Positions 10,289 to 18,871 of a stretch of 64,000 nt of DNA are shown here, one piece after another; the stretch's first letter is position 1; the number at the start of each line of letters is the position of its first letter. Below the pieces are notes generated by a model. That model was not told where the DNA came from and did no database searches. It was given only the letters and a program-made list of their open reading frames with translations. The position numbers and the translations under genes are program-made. The stretch spans positions 16,358,876-16,422,875 of the forward strand of contig NC_057789.1 in assembly GCF_014905175.1 (NCBI RefSeq), written 5' to 3'. The DNA comes from Aphidius gifuensis (Eukaryota > Arthropoda > Insecta > Hymenoptera > Braconidae).

Positions 10289-10808
10289 GTATCCTCAGAC
10301 GATTATCCAAGATTGTCAGTTTTTTTATTATTTTAATCTCCAAATTTCCAATTTCAGAGCTCAATGTGTTGAGTGATTTTTCAAAATTTAGTTTGAAATT
10401 ATCAAAGGCTCTATTCGATGAAGTTAATCTGGACTCCAATGTCTGAATGGATTCTATATTTTGAAGTGAAAGACTTTGTGCTGTCTCAAATTCAAGACGA
10501 TAATTCTTACTGAACTCTTGAAATTGAGACTGAAGAGAATTTCCTATTATATTGATATTATCAACATCATCTCGTAGAGATTCATTTAATTGATATAAAA
10601 TTCGTGTTTTTTCTTTTATGATTGTCTTAGTAATTTTAACAGATGTTGCATCATTCGATTCTACCGGATCAGCAACATTACACAATCGTTTATTATTTAT
10701 ATCATAATGTCCATCTGATGTTCGTTTGAAACTATCACCTGGAGGACCTCGAACACTTTGTAATGAATTTTTATTTTCCGATTGTCGTCCGAAAATATCA
10801 ATACTCAT
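10263..10808 (-). CDS. Coiled-coil structural protein, possible fibre/spike
   Basis: I choose the start at 10808 (AAGATGAGTATTG); the frame is open 14 codons further up but that ATG overlaps the preceding gene's end. The protein, about 181 residues, starts MSIDIFGRQ, then has an RGPPGDSF turn, a DGHYDINNKRLCNVADP block, and a long heptad-rich helical C-terminus (about residues 60-180). This N-terminal block followed by a coiled coil recurs in arthropod Polintons and looks like a trimeric fibre or head-attachment protein; that role is inference. It sits six dozen bases or fewer from its upstream neighbour and overlaps the truncated integrase start by 26 bases, consistent with a deletion junction. 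Confidence 0.65.
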   Translation of the reverse strand: MSIDIFGRQSENKNSLQSVRGPPGDSFKRTSDGHYDINNKRLCNVADPVESNDATSVKITKTIIKEKTRILYQLNESLRDDVDNINIIGNSLQSQFQEFSKNYRLEFETAQSLSLQNIESIQTLESRLTSSNRAFDNFKLNFEKSLNTLSSEIGNLEIKIIKKLTILDNRLRILENRSNGS

Positions 10809-10855
10809 CTTGACAGCTGGTGAGCAACTGAGCTCAAGCCTCATATGCATATAAA

Positions 10856-11769
10856 TTAATATACAATTCCAGCTTCCCTCAATTCTTCAATTATAGAAAT
10901 GATTTCATTCGTATGACTGGGATTACCAGCTGCCTGCGAAGCCAATATTAATCGGAGACGATCTACAAGTTCGTTAGGATCATCCCAATGAACGTAGTCA
11001 AATTTGTTACTTTTTTTGTAATCTTATAACGAGGTAACGATGTACCAGTTTTTGTTGAGGATTTCATGAATGGTGAAATATTTTTTTCATACTTGGTATT
11101 TGTTTCTTTTCTCAGTCCACCATTAGGTTTAAAATATTTATACTGAGCATTTGTCAATTTAATAATTTCAATAAAATTTTTTTTATCATCATTATTTATT
11201 AATGAGTCATCAACTTTATAATTGAAAAGGATTTCCAATAAACCTGGCGTTTCTTGATAAGTTTCATCTTCAATAAAGATTTTGTTATTTTCAAATTTAA
11301 TATTTGAGTTTCCAAACATAAGATTATTATCAAGTTTCTGTACTAGAAATCCCGTTGCTCGAGTTTTACTGGCATCGACTTTTTTTATATATTTTTCACT
11401 ATTTTTCGAAAAAAAAGTATCTAGTGTAGAAGATGTTTGATCAAGTGACTTTCTTACAGAATCCTCATCAAAGTTATCAAACGATTCATAAAAAACATCA
11501 TTATCATCATCATCTTCTTTTTTTGCTCGTTCTTTTTTCACAACATTATTTTCAAGTTCATTCTTTACTTCATTTTTTATATCATTTGTTGTTGTTTGAT
11601 TCACCAATTTTTCTAAAGGTGTTACAATAGGCTTAAATATATCACTTGCATATTTTTCTGAAACGTCTTGATTCATTTTTAACATTTTATGTTTACGTCG
11701 TATTGCATCGCTAGCTTTTGTAATCAGATACAGATTATTTTTTTCTTTATCGAACATTTTACTCGTCAT
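10856..11769 (-). pseudogene. Conserved Polinton protein of unknown function, frameshifted
   Basis: The frame starts MTSKMFDKEKNN and opens with a basic helical segment (ASDAIRRKHKML), followed by a long acidic, Asn/Asp-rich linker (about residues 75-125), then a globular part with TPGLLEILFNYK and LPRYKITKK. The frame ends early at 10963, but the other frame continues across a T7 homopolymer at 11011-11017 with HWDDPNELVDRLRL and IISIIEELREAGIVY, and stops at 10856. This C-terminus is a signature I associate with Polintons of arthropods. The single indel lies in a homopolymer, so it may be a sequencing error rather than decay. It lies between the ATPase and the coiled-coil gene on the same strand. 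No catalytic motif seen. Confidence 0.7.
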
Positions 11770-11851
11770 GTTGATGCTCTCACACTTACTGCATAATTAT
11801 TTTCATTTTCAAAGTTCTTTTTAATTTATAGTGATAAAACAATCATATCCT

Positions 11852-12523
11852 TTACGATTGGCCGTTATTAATTTCACTGTCCTTGTTGATAACAACGAAT
11901 CCATGCTTATCGCTATCCCAACAATTCAAACATAAATTTCGGAATTGAGTATACGTCATGTCAGTGTTCACATGATCATTATAAATATGTTTTAAATTCA
12001 TTTCATCTTGTCGAAAAAATACAAGAAAGTTTGCATTATCTCGTACTAAATGTTTTGGTATACGTGCATAAGTTTGAGAAAGATAAAAACAATCAACATT
12101 TTGATGACGACCCATACAAAAATAAGCTCTGATATTGTTTTGTTTTTCACACATAACATCATCAAAAATCATTATTGAATTTGGATGAGCAGCTTGAGGT
12201 TCAATTACATTTTCATTTTCATTGAATAGATAATAACCAATACATTTTGTAGATTTAAGTAATTTCTCTAAGAACTGATATTTTGGTTGATTCAAAGATG
12301 TCGAATAAACATATACATTTTCAAACCGTAGCCCATTCGGATGAGTAATTATAGCTAGAAGAGCATTTGTTTTACCACAATTTGAGGGACCACAAAAGAT
12401 TCCTCGCACACTATTAGATAAAAGTTTTCCATGTCGTTTTTGATTTTTTTTACTTGAACTTTGTTGAACAACACTGTCAAAATTAACTACTGGTAATTTT
12501 ACATTCTGCTCAGCAAACTCCAT
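11852..12523 (-). CDS. A32/FtsK-HerA-type genome-packaging ATPase
   Basis: The intact 223-residue frame has a Walker A motif at residues 45-52 (GPSNCGKT), a Walker B at 117-122 (IMIFDD), and a downstream sensor-type block DCFYLSQTYARIPKHLVRDN near residue 145. This matches the DNA-packaging ATPases shared by Polintons, adintoviruses, virophages and poxvirus A32, which pump the genome into the capsid. Length is normal for the family. Start ATG follows ACGACT...AAAC and a minus-strand TATA (CTATAAAAA, 12558-12566). It is divergent from the PLA2 gene with only 68 bases between them. No break seen. Confidence 0.93.
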   Translation of the reverse strand: MEFAEQNVKLPVVNFDSVVQQSSSKKNQKRHGKLLSNSVRGIFCGPSNCGKTNALLAIITHPNGLRFENVYVYSTSLNQPKYQFLEKLLKSTKCIGYYLFNENENVIEPQAAHPNSIMIFDDVMCEKQNNIRAYFCMGRHQNVDCFYLSQTYARIPKHLVRDNANFLVFFRQDEMNLKHIYNDHVNTDMTYTQFRNLCLNCWDSDKHGFVVINKDSEINNGQS

Positions 12524-12591
12524 GTTTACGACTGACTATTCTTCTATAAATACCGAGTTTTTATAGATTTGGTTTTAGTTTTGAAAACCCA
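12524..12591. promoter_or_regulatory. Compact divergent promoter with facing TATA boxes
   Basis: In 68 bases, TATAAATA (12545-12552) points toward the PLA2 gene and, on the other strand, CTATAAAAA (12558-12566) points toward the ATPase gene. The two boxes are 5 bases apart and partly symmetrical. Confidence 0.6.
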
Positions 12592-13389
12592 ATGATTGTG
12601 CACAGACGTTCTAAAAAAAGTGGTAAAGGTCTTATCAATACTTTAATTAACAAACTTCCTATTGAACTTCACGTTCCAGGCTATCAATACTGTGGACCAG
12701 GTACTAAATTATCAAAAAGATTAGCTCGAGGTGATCCTGGTATGAATCCATTAGACGCTGCTTGTAAACAGCACGATATTGCTTATTCTGAAAATCGAGA
12801 TAATATCAACGTCAGAAATCAAGCTGATAGAGACCTCGCTGAGAGAGCTTGGAAACGTGTACTAGCAAAAGATTCTTCCATAGGTGAAAAAATAGCTGCT
12901 TGGGGTATAGCTAATACAATGAAAGCTAGATCAAAATTGGGTATGGGTCTGAAAAGAAAGACGAGGAAAGCAGGGAAAAAAACATCATTTAAAAAAATTA
13001 TAAACCTATCAAAAGAATTTATTAAACCAGGAAAAAATCCTATCAAGTGTGCACTTGAAGGTGCACGTGATGCTATAAAAAAAGCAGGAGGGCGAGAAAG
13101 AATTCGAATGCCACGTATCCTACCATTACCATCAAAAATAGGTGGAATAGGTGGTTTTCTACCGTTCATAATGCCACTTTTGGCTGGTTTAAGTGCTGTT
13201 GGAGCATTGAGTGGGGGTGCTGCTAGTATAAAAAAAGCAATAAATGATGCTAGTGCTGCCAAACGACAATTCGAAGAAAATAAACGTCACAACACAAAAA
13301 TGGAAACAATTGCATTGGGTAAAGGTTTATATCTTCAACTACATAAAAAAGGAATGGGTTTATTCTTAAAACCAGCAAAAAACATGTAA
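12592..13389 (+). CDS. PLA2-domain minor capsid / membrane-active protein
   Basis: The intact 265-residue frame carries a parvovirus-VP1-like phospholipase A2 domain: the calcium loop YCGPGT at residues 33-38 and the catalytic HD pair at 61-62 within CKQHDIAY. In related viruses this activity helps breach a membrane during entry. Next come a strongly basic stretch (about 118-160), a hydrophobic GGIGGFLPFIMPLL segment (about 184-197) running into an Ala/Gly-rich helix, and a short lysine-containing tail. Such PLA2-plus-basic-plus-hydrophobic layout is known from Polintons/adintoviruses. It heads a plus-strand late-type cluster (PLA2, protease, penton, major capsid). No break seen; the stop overlaps the start region of the protease. 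Confidence 0.9.
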   Translation: MIVHRRSKKSGKGLINTLINKLPIELHVPGYQYCGPGTKLSKRLARGDPGMNPLDAACKQHDIAYSENRDNINVRNQADRDLAERAWKRVLAKDSSIGEKIAAWGIANTMKARSKLGMGLKRKTRKAGKKTSFKKIINLSKEFIKPGKNPIKCALEGARDAIKKAGGRERIRMPRILPLPSKIGGIGGFLPFIMPLLAGLSAVGALSGGAASIKKAINDASAAKRQFEENKRHNTKMETIALGKGLYLQLHKKGMGLFLKPAKNM

Positions 13390-13748
13390 AGCTACTACAT
13401 CGAGCACTCACAAATATTGATCTTATAAAATATGCTAAAGCTATGAATATTCCATACTTTAGAGGAGTTTTCATGAGAAATGATTAACCAACTACTAAAC
13501 CATGGAAATATGAATCAGCCATTATAAATCTTGATGATGAAGATGGCTCTGGTACTCACTGGGTAGCATATAAAAAAAGAAATAATAAAGTCATTTATTT
13601 TGATAGCTTTGGAGATTCACAACCACCTGAAGATCTCGTAAAATATCTCGATGTTGGTAGCATTCAATATAATTATCAGCAATTTCAAAATTATGATACA
13701 GTAATTTGCGGGCATTTATGTCTAAAATTTTTGACTGGAGAGCTATAA
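13383..13748 (+). pseudogene. Adenain-type capsid maturation protease, broken
   Basis: Plus-strand frame 0 encodes a small cysteine protease of the adenovirus-protease / Ulp1 fold. The catalytic His is in GTHWVAY (near 13550), the acidic residue in YFDSFG (near 13600), and the Gln and Cys are in the QNYDTVICGHLCL block (near 13690-13725). It would process capsid proteins. Breaks: one in-frame TAA near 13485-13487, about 30 codons before the catalytic His, and no obvious ATG in this frame at the junction with the PLA2 gene. All catalytic residues are still present. The frame ends TAA at 13746-13748. It lies between the PLA2 and penton genes as in other Polintons. Confidence 0.85.
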
Positions 13749-13780
13749 ATACGATTACAAACAAAATTTGTTTATCAGTC

Positions 13781-14478
13781 ATGGATGACTCGTTTACGTT
13801 GACGTTGTCTGGAACATCATCAGTGCTAGAAGCACAGTATTATCCACCAATTGATAACCCAACCGATTGATATCATCTGAGAAAAATTATGTTGTCGGAC
13901 TTGTCGAGTTACTTACTTCTCATTCGATACCTAATATTGATTTACATAACAATAAATTTTATATTGGTTATGAGAGTAAAATTATTTTTTATATACCGAC
14001 AGGAAGTTATGAAATCGAAGACATTGAAAAATACCTTCTGCAAATGGTCTCCATAAGTTTTAAACCAAATAATAGTGAACTGTGTTGTGAAATTAAATGT
14101 GATCGTCCGATAAATTTTATTCCTGAAGATTCTATTGGAAGATTATTAGGATTTTCACCTCAAATCTTAGAACCTAATGTAACTCATAAATCTGATTTAC
14201 CAGTCACAATATTGAAAGTGAATGCTTTACGTGTTGAATGTAATATAACAACAGGTGCATATTCGAATAATAAACAAGTTCATACTATACATGAATTTTT
14301 CCCTGGTGTTCCACCAGGATATAAGATCATAGAAGTACCTTCACATGTCATTTATCTACCAGTCGCTGTCCGAGCAATACATCATCTTTAGCTGAAAATT
14401 GTAGATCAAGACGGAGATTTAGTAAATTTCCGAGGAGAAGTCATAACAATAAGACTACATGTGAAGAGTATAAAATAA
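13781..14478 (+). pseudogene. Penton-like minor capsid protein, broken
   Basis: The gene starts at an ATG at 13781 (context AGTCATGGATG) with MDDSFTLTLSG and reads 29 codons to a TGA at 13868. The main body continues in another frame from about 13870 (KNYVVGLVELLTSHSIPNID) to a TAG at 14389-14391. After that TAG the same frame stays open for 28 codons (LKIVDQDGDLVNFRGE) to a stop at 14476-14478. So one frameshift near 13868 and one nonsense codon break it. Size, position directly upstream of the major capsid gene, and the VVGLVELLT...SIPNI block match the single-jelly-roll penton protein of Polintons. Total length would be about 230 codons. Confidence 0.8.
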
Positions 14479-14533
14479 TGGGTATTGTCTTTCAAAAGAG
14501 AATAGTTGGAAACAGTTATATAAATAAACCAAC

Positions 14534-14686
14534 ATGTCAAAAACCCATCAGTCATCATCAGACAGTCAGAAAGCTAACACGTCAAAACGTTCAGTTTCTC
14601 AAGAGTCTCAATCTCAAACTACGTCAAATAAAGTGATAGTAAAATTGTGTTGTTTTTTTTGTTTTATACCATGGAAGAAATCCTAA
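14534..14686 (+). CDS. Small Ser/Gln-rich ORF overlapping the capsid gene
   Basis: This 50-codon frame begins at ATG 14534, just after a TATATAAATA at about 14516-14525, and overlaps the first 16 bases of the major capsid frame. The first 30 residues are Ser/Thr/Gln-rich; the last 15 are Cys/Phe-rich and hydrophobic. It may be a tiny viral protein, an upstream ORF, or chance. The TATA probably belongs to the capsid transcript. Confidence 0.3.
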   Translation: MSKTHQSSSDSQKANTSKRSVSQESQSQTTSNKVIVKLCCFFCFIPWKKS

Positions 14687-15879
14687 ATATTCAAAATTCG
14701 ATTGTTTTTGATGAGTCTATAGCTCATTATGAACTCCATGCTCATCAACCCTATGGAGCGCCATCTTTCAATAATAATGATGAAATAAGAATTGGAATTC
14801 AACATCAAGATCTGTGCATACTACCATCTAAAAGTACTCTACATATTCAAGGAAAATTCACGAAAAATGATAGAGCCGCTGTTGCAAATACTACAAGTCT
14901 AGTAAAAATGGCTATTGCTCATTTATTTGAAGAAATCCGCTATGAAATAAATGCTGTTGAAGTAGATCGTAGTAAAAATGTAGGACTCACAACTCTCATG
15001 AAAGGTTATGTATCACTCACACCTAATCAGAAAGCACTATTGGAAAATTCAGGCTGGACTGATTCTGCTATCAATAATGCCAATGGATTCTTTGATATAT
15101 CAATACCATTGAGCTTACTACTTGAATTTGCTGAAGATTATCGTCAAGTGATTACTAATGCAAAACATGAACTCATTCTTACAAGATCAAATACTGATAC
15201 CAATGCATACCTAAAAACAGTAGCAGCAGAAACGGCAAAAATTGCTATCCAAAAAATAGAATGGGTTGTACCATATATTCGAGTCTCAGATAAAGAAGAA
15301 ATTCAACTATTAAACTACATATCAAAAGATCCAGCTATTTCACTGAGTTTTCGAGCCTGGGAGCTGTATGATTACCCTCTACTTCCTGCAACTTCAAAAC
15401 ATATATGGAGCGTCAAAACATCAACACAACTCGAGAAACCAAGATATGTGATTGTAGGATTTCAAACTGCACGTAAAAATCAAGCTGATAAAAATGCAAG
15501 TCATTTTGATCATTGCAATTTGCGAGATGTGAAATTATTTTTAAATTCACAATCCTACCCGTATGGAAATTTGAATCTTGATATAAGCAAGAATCAATTT
15601 GCTCTGCTCTATGATATGTTTACAAGTTTCCAATTATCATACTTTGGGAAAGAGCCAGAACCATTATTAACAAAAAAGGAATTTTTAAATCAAGCACCAC
15701 TTGCTGTTATAGACTGTTCTAAACCAAATGAATTTCTTAAAAGTAGACCTGTGGATATACGTTTAGAAATCGAATCAGTCGAACAGTTTCCTGATGATAC
15801 ATCAGCTTACTGTTTAATTTTACATGATCGAATTGTAGAGTACAAACCTATTAGTGGTTCAGTACGAAAATTGGTATAA
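14671..15879 (+). CDS. Major capsid protein (double jelly-roll, hexon-like)
   Basis: I start at ATG 14671 (TACCATGGAAG, a good Kozak context) rather than at the upstream non-ATG codon. The 402-residue frame is intact. The N-terminal block with YELHAHQPYGAPSFNNNDEI and the following GIQHQDLCILPSKS is the conserved start of arthropod Polinton/adintovirus capsid proteins. The rest alternates predicted beta strands and loops as expected for two jelly rolls. It would form the trimeric capsomers of an icosahedral shell. It lies downstream of the penton gene and upstream of two small ORFs. It is the best preserved gene of the element together with the ATPase and PLA2 gene. Confidence 0.93.
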   Translation: MEEILNIQNSIVFDESIAHYELHAHQPYGAPSFNNNDEIRIGIQHQDLCILPSKSTLHIQGKFTKNDRAAVANTTSLVKMAIAHLFEEIRYEINAVEVDRSKNVGLTTLMKGYVSLTPNQKALLENSGWTDSAINNANGFFDISIPLSLLLEFAEDYRQVITNAKHELILTRSNTDTNAYLKTVAAETAKIAIQKIEWVVPYIRVSDKEEIQLLNYISKDPAISLSFRAWELYDYPLLPATSKHIWSVKTSTQLEKPRYVIVGFQTARKNQADKNASHFDHCNLRDVKLFLNSQSYPYGNLNLDISKNQFALLYDMFTSFQLSYFGKEPEPLLTKKEFLNQAPLAVIDCSKPNEFLKSRPVDIRLEIESVEQFPDDTSAYCLILHDRIVEYKPISGSVRKLV

Positions 15880-15892
15880 ATAGGAGAGAAAA

Positions 15893-16108
15893 ATGTAAAA
15901 ATCTCTCATTGATCAATCGTTTTTTGGTGAAACAACACGAAAAATATTTAAAAGCAAAGATAAATCTGCTAAGGAAAATTCAGATAAAACTTGTTTGTTG
16001 AATGAAGAAAAAGAAAAAAAATTCAATGAACCAAAGTCATATAATTGGGGAGAGAAGAAGCCAAATCAATATGAAAATATCAAATATGGCAGACTCAAGG
16101 ATAATTAA
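15893..16108 (+). pseudogene. Small Lys-rich Polinton ORF, stop at codon 2
   Basis: After an ATG at 15893 comes an immediate TAA, but the same frame then stays open for 69 codons (SLIDQSFFGETTRKIFKSKD ...) to TAA at 16106-16108. The protein is hydrophilic and Lys/Glu-rich. It overlaps the next small gene's start at 16086. Start loss or use of another start is possible. Function unknown. Confidence 0.45.
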
Positions 16109-16295
16109 GAATCAAGTTTCTTTCAATTCAACACCTAAAATTCATATGATGTATGCATGGTTGTATGCATACAAGGCTGCACGACGTGGAGAATGGGAAC
16201 AACTTGCTCGTGATCATGAACGTTTCAACTTGAGAATTCAACGATTGAGTGAAATTATTGATCCAATATTAATTAAAAAATGTGAAAAATTTTAA
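16086..16295 (+). CDS. Small helical Polinton protein
   Basis: ATG 16086 (CAAATATGGCAG) opens a 69-residue frame, MADSRIIKNQVSFNSTPKIH, continuing with a strongly alpha-helical, aromatic and Arg-rich part (MYAWLYAYKAARRGEWEQL). The frame is open further upstream but the upstream part belongs to the overlapping ORF in another frame, so I prefer this internal ATG. An AATAAA follows at about 16308. It is the last gene of the plus-strand capsid cluster. Not recognised; possibly a small virion or nucleic-acid-binding protein. Confidence 0.5.
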   Translation: MADSRIIKNQVSFNSTPKIHMMYAWLYAYKAARRGEWEQLARDHERFNLRIQRLSEIIDPILIKKCEKF

Positions 16296-16404
16296 ACAAT
16301 ATAAAATAAATTTTTTTTTTATTAAAAATTAAAAAAAAATTGATGTTTTTATTTAACCTTTATCAAATATATGAATAAGAGAAAAAAAATTTACAACAAA
16401 AAAA

Positions 16405-16800
16405 TTATTCTTCCATTTCATCTTCTATATTTATCTCTTTTCCTTGAATGCGATGTTCTAATTTTTCATTTTTATCCCACAGCTTGAATAACTCGCTTAT
16501 AAGTTGTTCAAAGTCAGTATATGGTGATTTATTGAAATATTTTTCAACGAGTTGATGAAGATCTGTGACCCATGGTCGTTGTGTAGATAAAAAAATCAAA
16601 GGTGCTTGATTATTGTGACATGTAAGTACTTCTTCATGTGTGTCAACATTGAAATCTTTCTTTAGAAGTTGCATATTTTCCCAAAAGCAACGTAAATCTT
16701 CATGAAAAGTCTTGAATTCACTGAATTTATCAATGTATGATGCATTTGATGATAAAAATTGTGAAAAAATTGTAGATTCACCCCAGCAATGTACTTCCAA
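16405..16800 (-). CDS. Right-end spliced Polinton gene, unknown function
   Basis: About 130 residues, intact, on the minus strand, convergent to the capsid cluster. The sequence is mostly helical and aromatic/acidic, with WGESTIFSQFL, a RCFWENMQLLKKDF helix, a THEEVLTCHNNQAPLIFLST strand segment, and a Glu-rich end. No ATG lies at the 5' end of the open frame; instead a T7AG acceptor precedes it at about 16802. Upstream, a GTAAGT donor lies near 16880, and the exon continues on the far side of a later insertion at about 17983-18075. Joining the exons would create the first ATG across the splice junction. This mirrors the left-end gene, which also has a tiny first exon. Family not recognised. 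Confidence 0.5.
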   Translation of the reverse strand: MEVHCWGESTIFSQFLSSNASYIDKFSEFKTFHEDLRCFWENMQLLKKDFNVDTHEEVLTCHNNQAPLIFLSTQRPWVTDLHQLVEKYFNKSPYTDFEQLISELFKLWDKNEKLEHRIQGKEINIEDEMEE

Positions 16801-16893
16801 TAACCTAAAAAAATTAAATGAATTTTTGAAACCGGATGAATTATATTAATTCAAGATTATCAATTATGGATTCATAAAATATACTTACATCTA

Positions 16894-17980
16894 GTGGTCT
16901 TCGATTCTTGAAAAAAGTATCGGAATCGGAGTATCGATACTTTTTTTTTTAAGAATCGGAAAATCGATGCATCGACCAAAAACTTTTTTTTTTTTTTTCC
17001 GAATGAACTATCATTTGATTATAATATTTTTATTTTTTTTTAACTATATATTCATGAGAATATTGAGAAAATTTAAAAAAAAAAAAAAATTTATTTATTT
17101 ATACAACTATTTATTGATTCGTTAATTGAATTATGGAGGTTCTGCACAAATTACTCTTTTTTGAAAAAAAATAATGAGAATGTTCTGTAATTTTGTACAC
17201 AAGTAGATCTTTTCATTCTGAATACAACGGTATAATTATTTTCTTATGTTGATCGGTTAAATTTTTTGTAATTAATTATTGAAAATAATATTTAACATTG
17301 GCTCTTATGGAGATTTCAACCATTTTTTTCGGATAGAAAAAATAATGAAAAAGTCTTGAAAAAAATCACACATATACTAGAAACCGAGTTTTATTAATTG
17401 CGCAAAAAATTTTCATATGTTGATCGGTCAATTAATGAGTAATTAATTATAAACTTTGCAAAAATTAGATGTGGCAACGTATGGCATGTTCAAACACACA
17501 CACATACCCACAATCCCATATATTGTATATGGGGCGCAGGCGCTTTTCACTTGATTTTTTACAGTGTAGTCGGATTTCAGTTCTGTCTGTGACGTCAGAA
17601 GCGCCCCGCAACACCCGCAATAAATTTGTGCATAACCTCCTTAAAAAAAATTCCATTTCACGGTAGGCCATACGTTACTCGGTTGGTAAAGAAATCATCA
17701 CTTTAGTGGAAAATGGTAAAAACACTATTTTTTTTTTCTAATATAATAGAACCATGGTTTGCAAACAAATAAAAATAGAAAAAAAAATCCAAAATAAAAA
17801 AAATTAACCAAGTGATTTCATATTTTTTCTTGGCTCAGTACACCCGATTTTTTTTTCCGATTCTCGAAAAAAAGTATCGAGAATCGATACATCGGCCCAA
17901 AAAAAGTATCGAGTAAAAGTACTCGATACTTTCCGATTTAAAATCGGCTTGTCGATACATCGGCAAAACCCGAAGACCAC
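16894..17980. mobile_element. TA-flanked foldback/MITE in intron of right-end gene
   Basis: A 1087-bp insert has inverted ends GTGGTCTTCG / CGAAGACCAC, flanked by TA (16892-16893, 17981-17982), as for Tc1/mariner-like elements. Subterminal regions on both sides are full of GTATCGATAC-type short palindromes. A second element is nested inside it. No coding capacity seen. Confidence 0.7.
17135..17640. mobile_element. Nested element, second copy at 27526
   Basis: Inverted ends GGAGGTTCTGCACAAATT / AATTTGTGCATAACCTCC delimit about 506 bp. The first ~345 bp are nearly the same as 27526-27870, sharing blocks such as GTACACAAGTAGATCTTTTC and TATGTTGATCGGTCAATTAA. The right third (17470-17620) is more GC-rich and unique to this copy. 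Confidence 0.75.
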
Positions 17981-18031
17981 TAGATCATTGCCATTTTGAT
18001 AAAATGTTATGGACAAAAGCGGTTGATCACT

Positions 18032-18191
18032 GAATTTTTTTTAAATGTTTCAAGCACAATAAGTGTCGTAAACTAATTTTTCAAACGAAAAAACTTGCAT
18101 TTTTATAGGACTCACCGCACCAAAGTAAGTATTCGAGACTATTCTAGAATTTTATTCAAAAATATTCGATATAAAACATTCTAGAATTTTC
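18032..18191 (-). promoter_or_regulatory. TATA promoter with upstream HSEs, right-end gene
   Basis: On the minus strand a CTATAAAAA box (about 18103-18111) is preceded by phased heat-shock triplets: TTC 18179, GAA 18184, TTC 18189, and a looser set TTC 18132, TTC 18142, GAA 18147. An initiator-like TTCAGTG lies near 18032. This is the same plan as the promoter at 6515-6591. Confidence 0.6.
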
Positions 18192-18373
18192 TCATGAATA
18201 TTTCTGGTTGTAAATAAATTATTTTGTACATTAATAAATGACGTTACATTTTAATATATGACATCATATTTTAATAAACTGATACTTCCATGAAACAAAA
18301 TATTCAATATCACAATTTAATAATCCGATATGAAAAATATTTCCTGGAATATTTCTTATTATTGCCAGCTATT

Positions 18374-18599
18374 ATGACGTTATAAATAAATAAACATGAC
18401 GTCATTGAAGAACCTTTTAGAATGCTCGATGACGTCATTTTGGAAGTTTCTAGAAACTTCTAGATGCATCTCGAAAGTTCTAGAAACTTCGAGATTTCTA
18501 CCTCCCTTCCCCCGACCTAGCCCCTGATTCCCGACCCCTGCCCCCTTGACCAAGCTTCACCCCCTCACCATGGCCTTAAACCGGCCCTATATAACTACT
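18374..18599 (-). repeat. Polinton right terminal inverted repeat
   Basis: Reverse complement of 1387-1613 with few differences. It contains TGACGTCA at 18397-18404 and 18430-18437 and two four-pentamer heat-shock elements between about 18440 and 18500. The element ends ACTACT at 18599, followed by the target duplication ataatg at 18600-18605. Confidence 0.95.
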
Positions 18600-18605
18600 A
18601 TAATG

Positions 18606-18871
18606 AACAATCTGCTTTGATTAACGTGCATAATTTGATTCATGGTGCTGATGATGTCACTGAAATAGGCTGCAGCTTGAGTGGAAAAAATGCGTTTCCT
18701 TATGAAAATTGTTTAGGAAAAATTCAGCTATTACTTCGTTCGCCAACACACAAAACTGAGCAATTATGTAGACGACTATATGAGAATTCTTGTCTAGACA
18801 AACAAGCTCCATTAAAACCAGAATTGGAAATATTCAGAGAGACACGTAATGTCAAAAAAATCAAATATTAA
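18606..18871 (+). pseudogene. Decayed DNA-transposon transposase, 3' part
   Basis: Continuation of the gene at 279-1386 on the other side of the Polinton. The frame passes through the duplicated target site into NVHNLIHGADDV, then AFPYENCLGKIQLLLRS and a helical Arg-rich stretch. These are the C-terminal landmarks of this transposase type (the HNLIHLADDV / FPFENYLG blocks). It stops at 18871; weaker similarity may continue to about 19160. Confidence 0.7.

Larger units (their letters stand above)
1387..18599. mobile_element. Polinton/Maverick (adintovirus-like) element, complete ends
   Basis: This 17.2-kb element has inverted terminal repeats that both start AGTAGTTATATAGGGCC, and a direct 6-bp target duplication ataatg at 1381-1386 and 18600-18605. 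Six-base duplications, AG-starting terminal repeats and this length are characteristic of Polintons. The gene set confirms it: protein-primed PolB, RVE-type integrase, FtsK/HerA-type ATPase, adenain-type protease, PLA2-domain protein, penton-like and hexon-like capsid proteins. Gene order from left is: spliced small ORF (+), small ORF (-), polB (+), integrase (-), coiled-coil protein (-), conserved unknown (-), ATPase (-), PLA2 (+), protease (+), penton (+), major capsid (+), two small ORFs (+), spliced ORF (-). Several younger elements are nested in it. Breaks in polB, integrase, protease and penton indicate a non-autonomous copy. Confidence 0.95.

Noticed and set aside
12819..13262. 147-residue minus-strand frame
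   Set aside because: Antisense to the PLA2-domain gene, which has clear catalytic motifs on the plus strand.
1387..18599. Polydnavirus segment or nudivirus-derived locus
   Set aside because: Gene content, TIRs and 6-bp duplication are those of a Polinton; no excision-site motif or nudivirus core genes seen.
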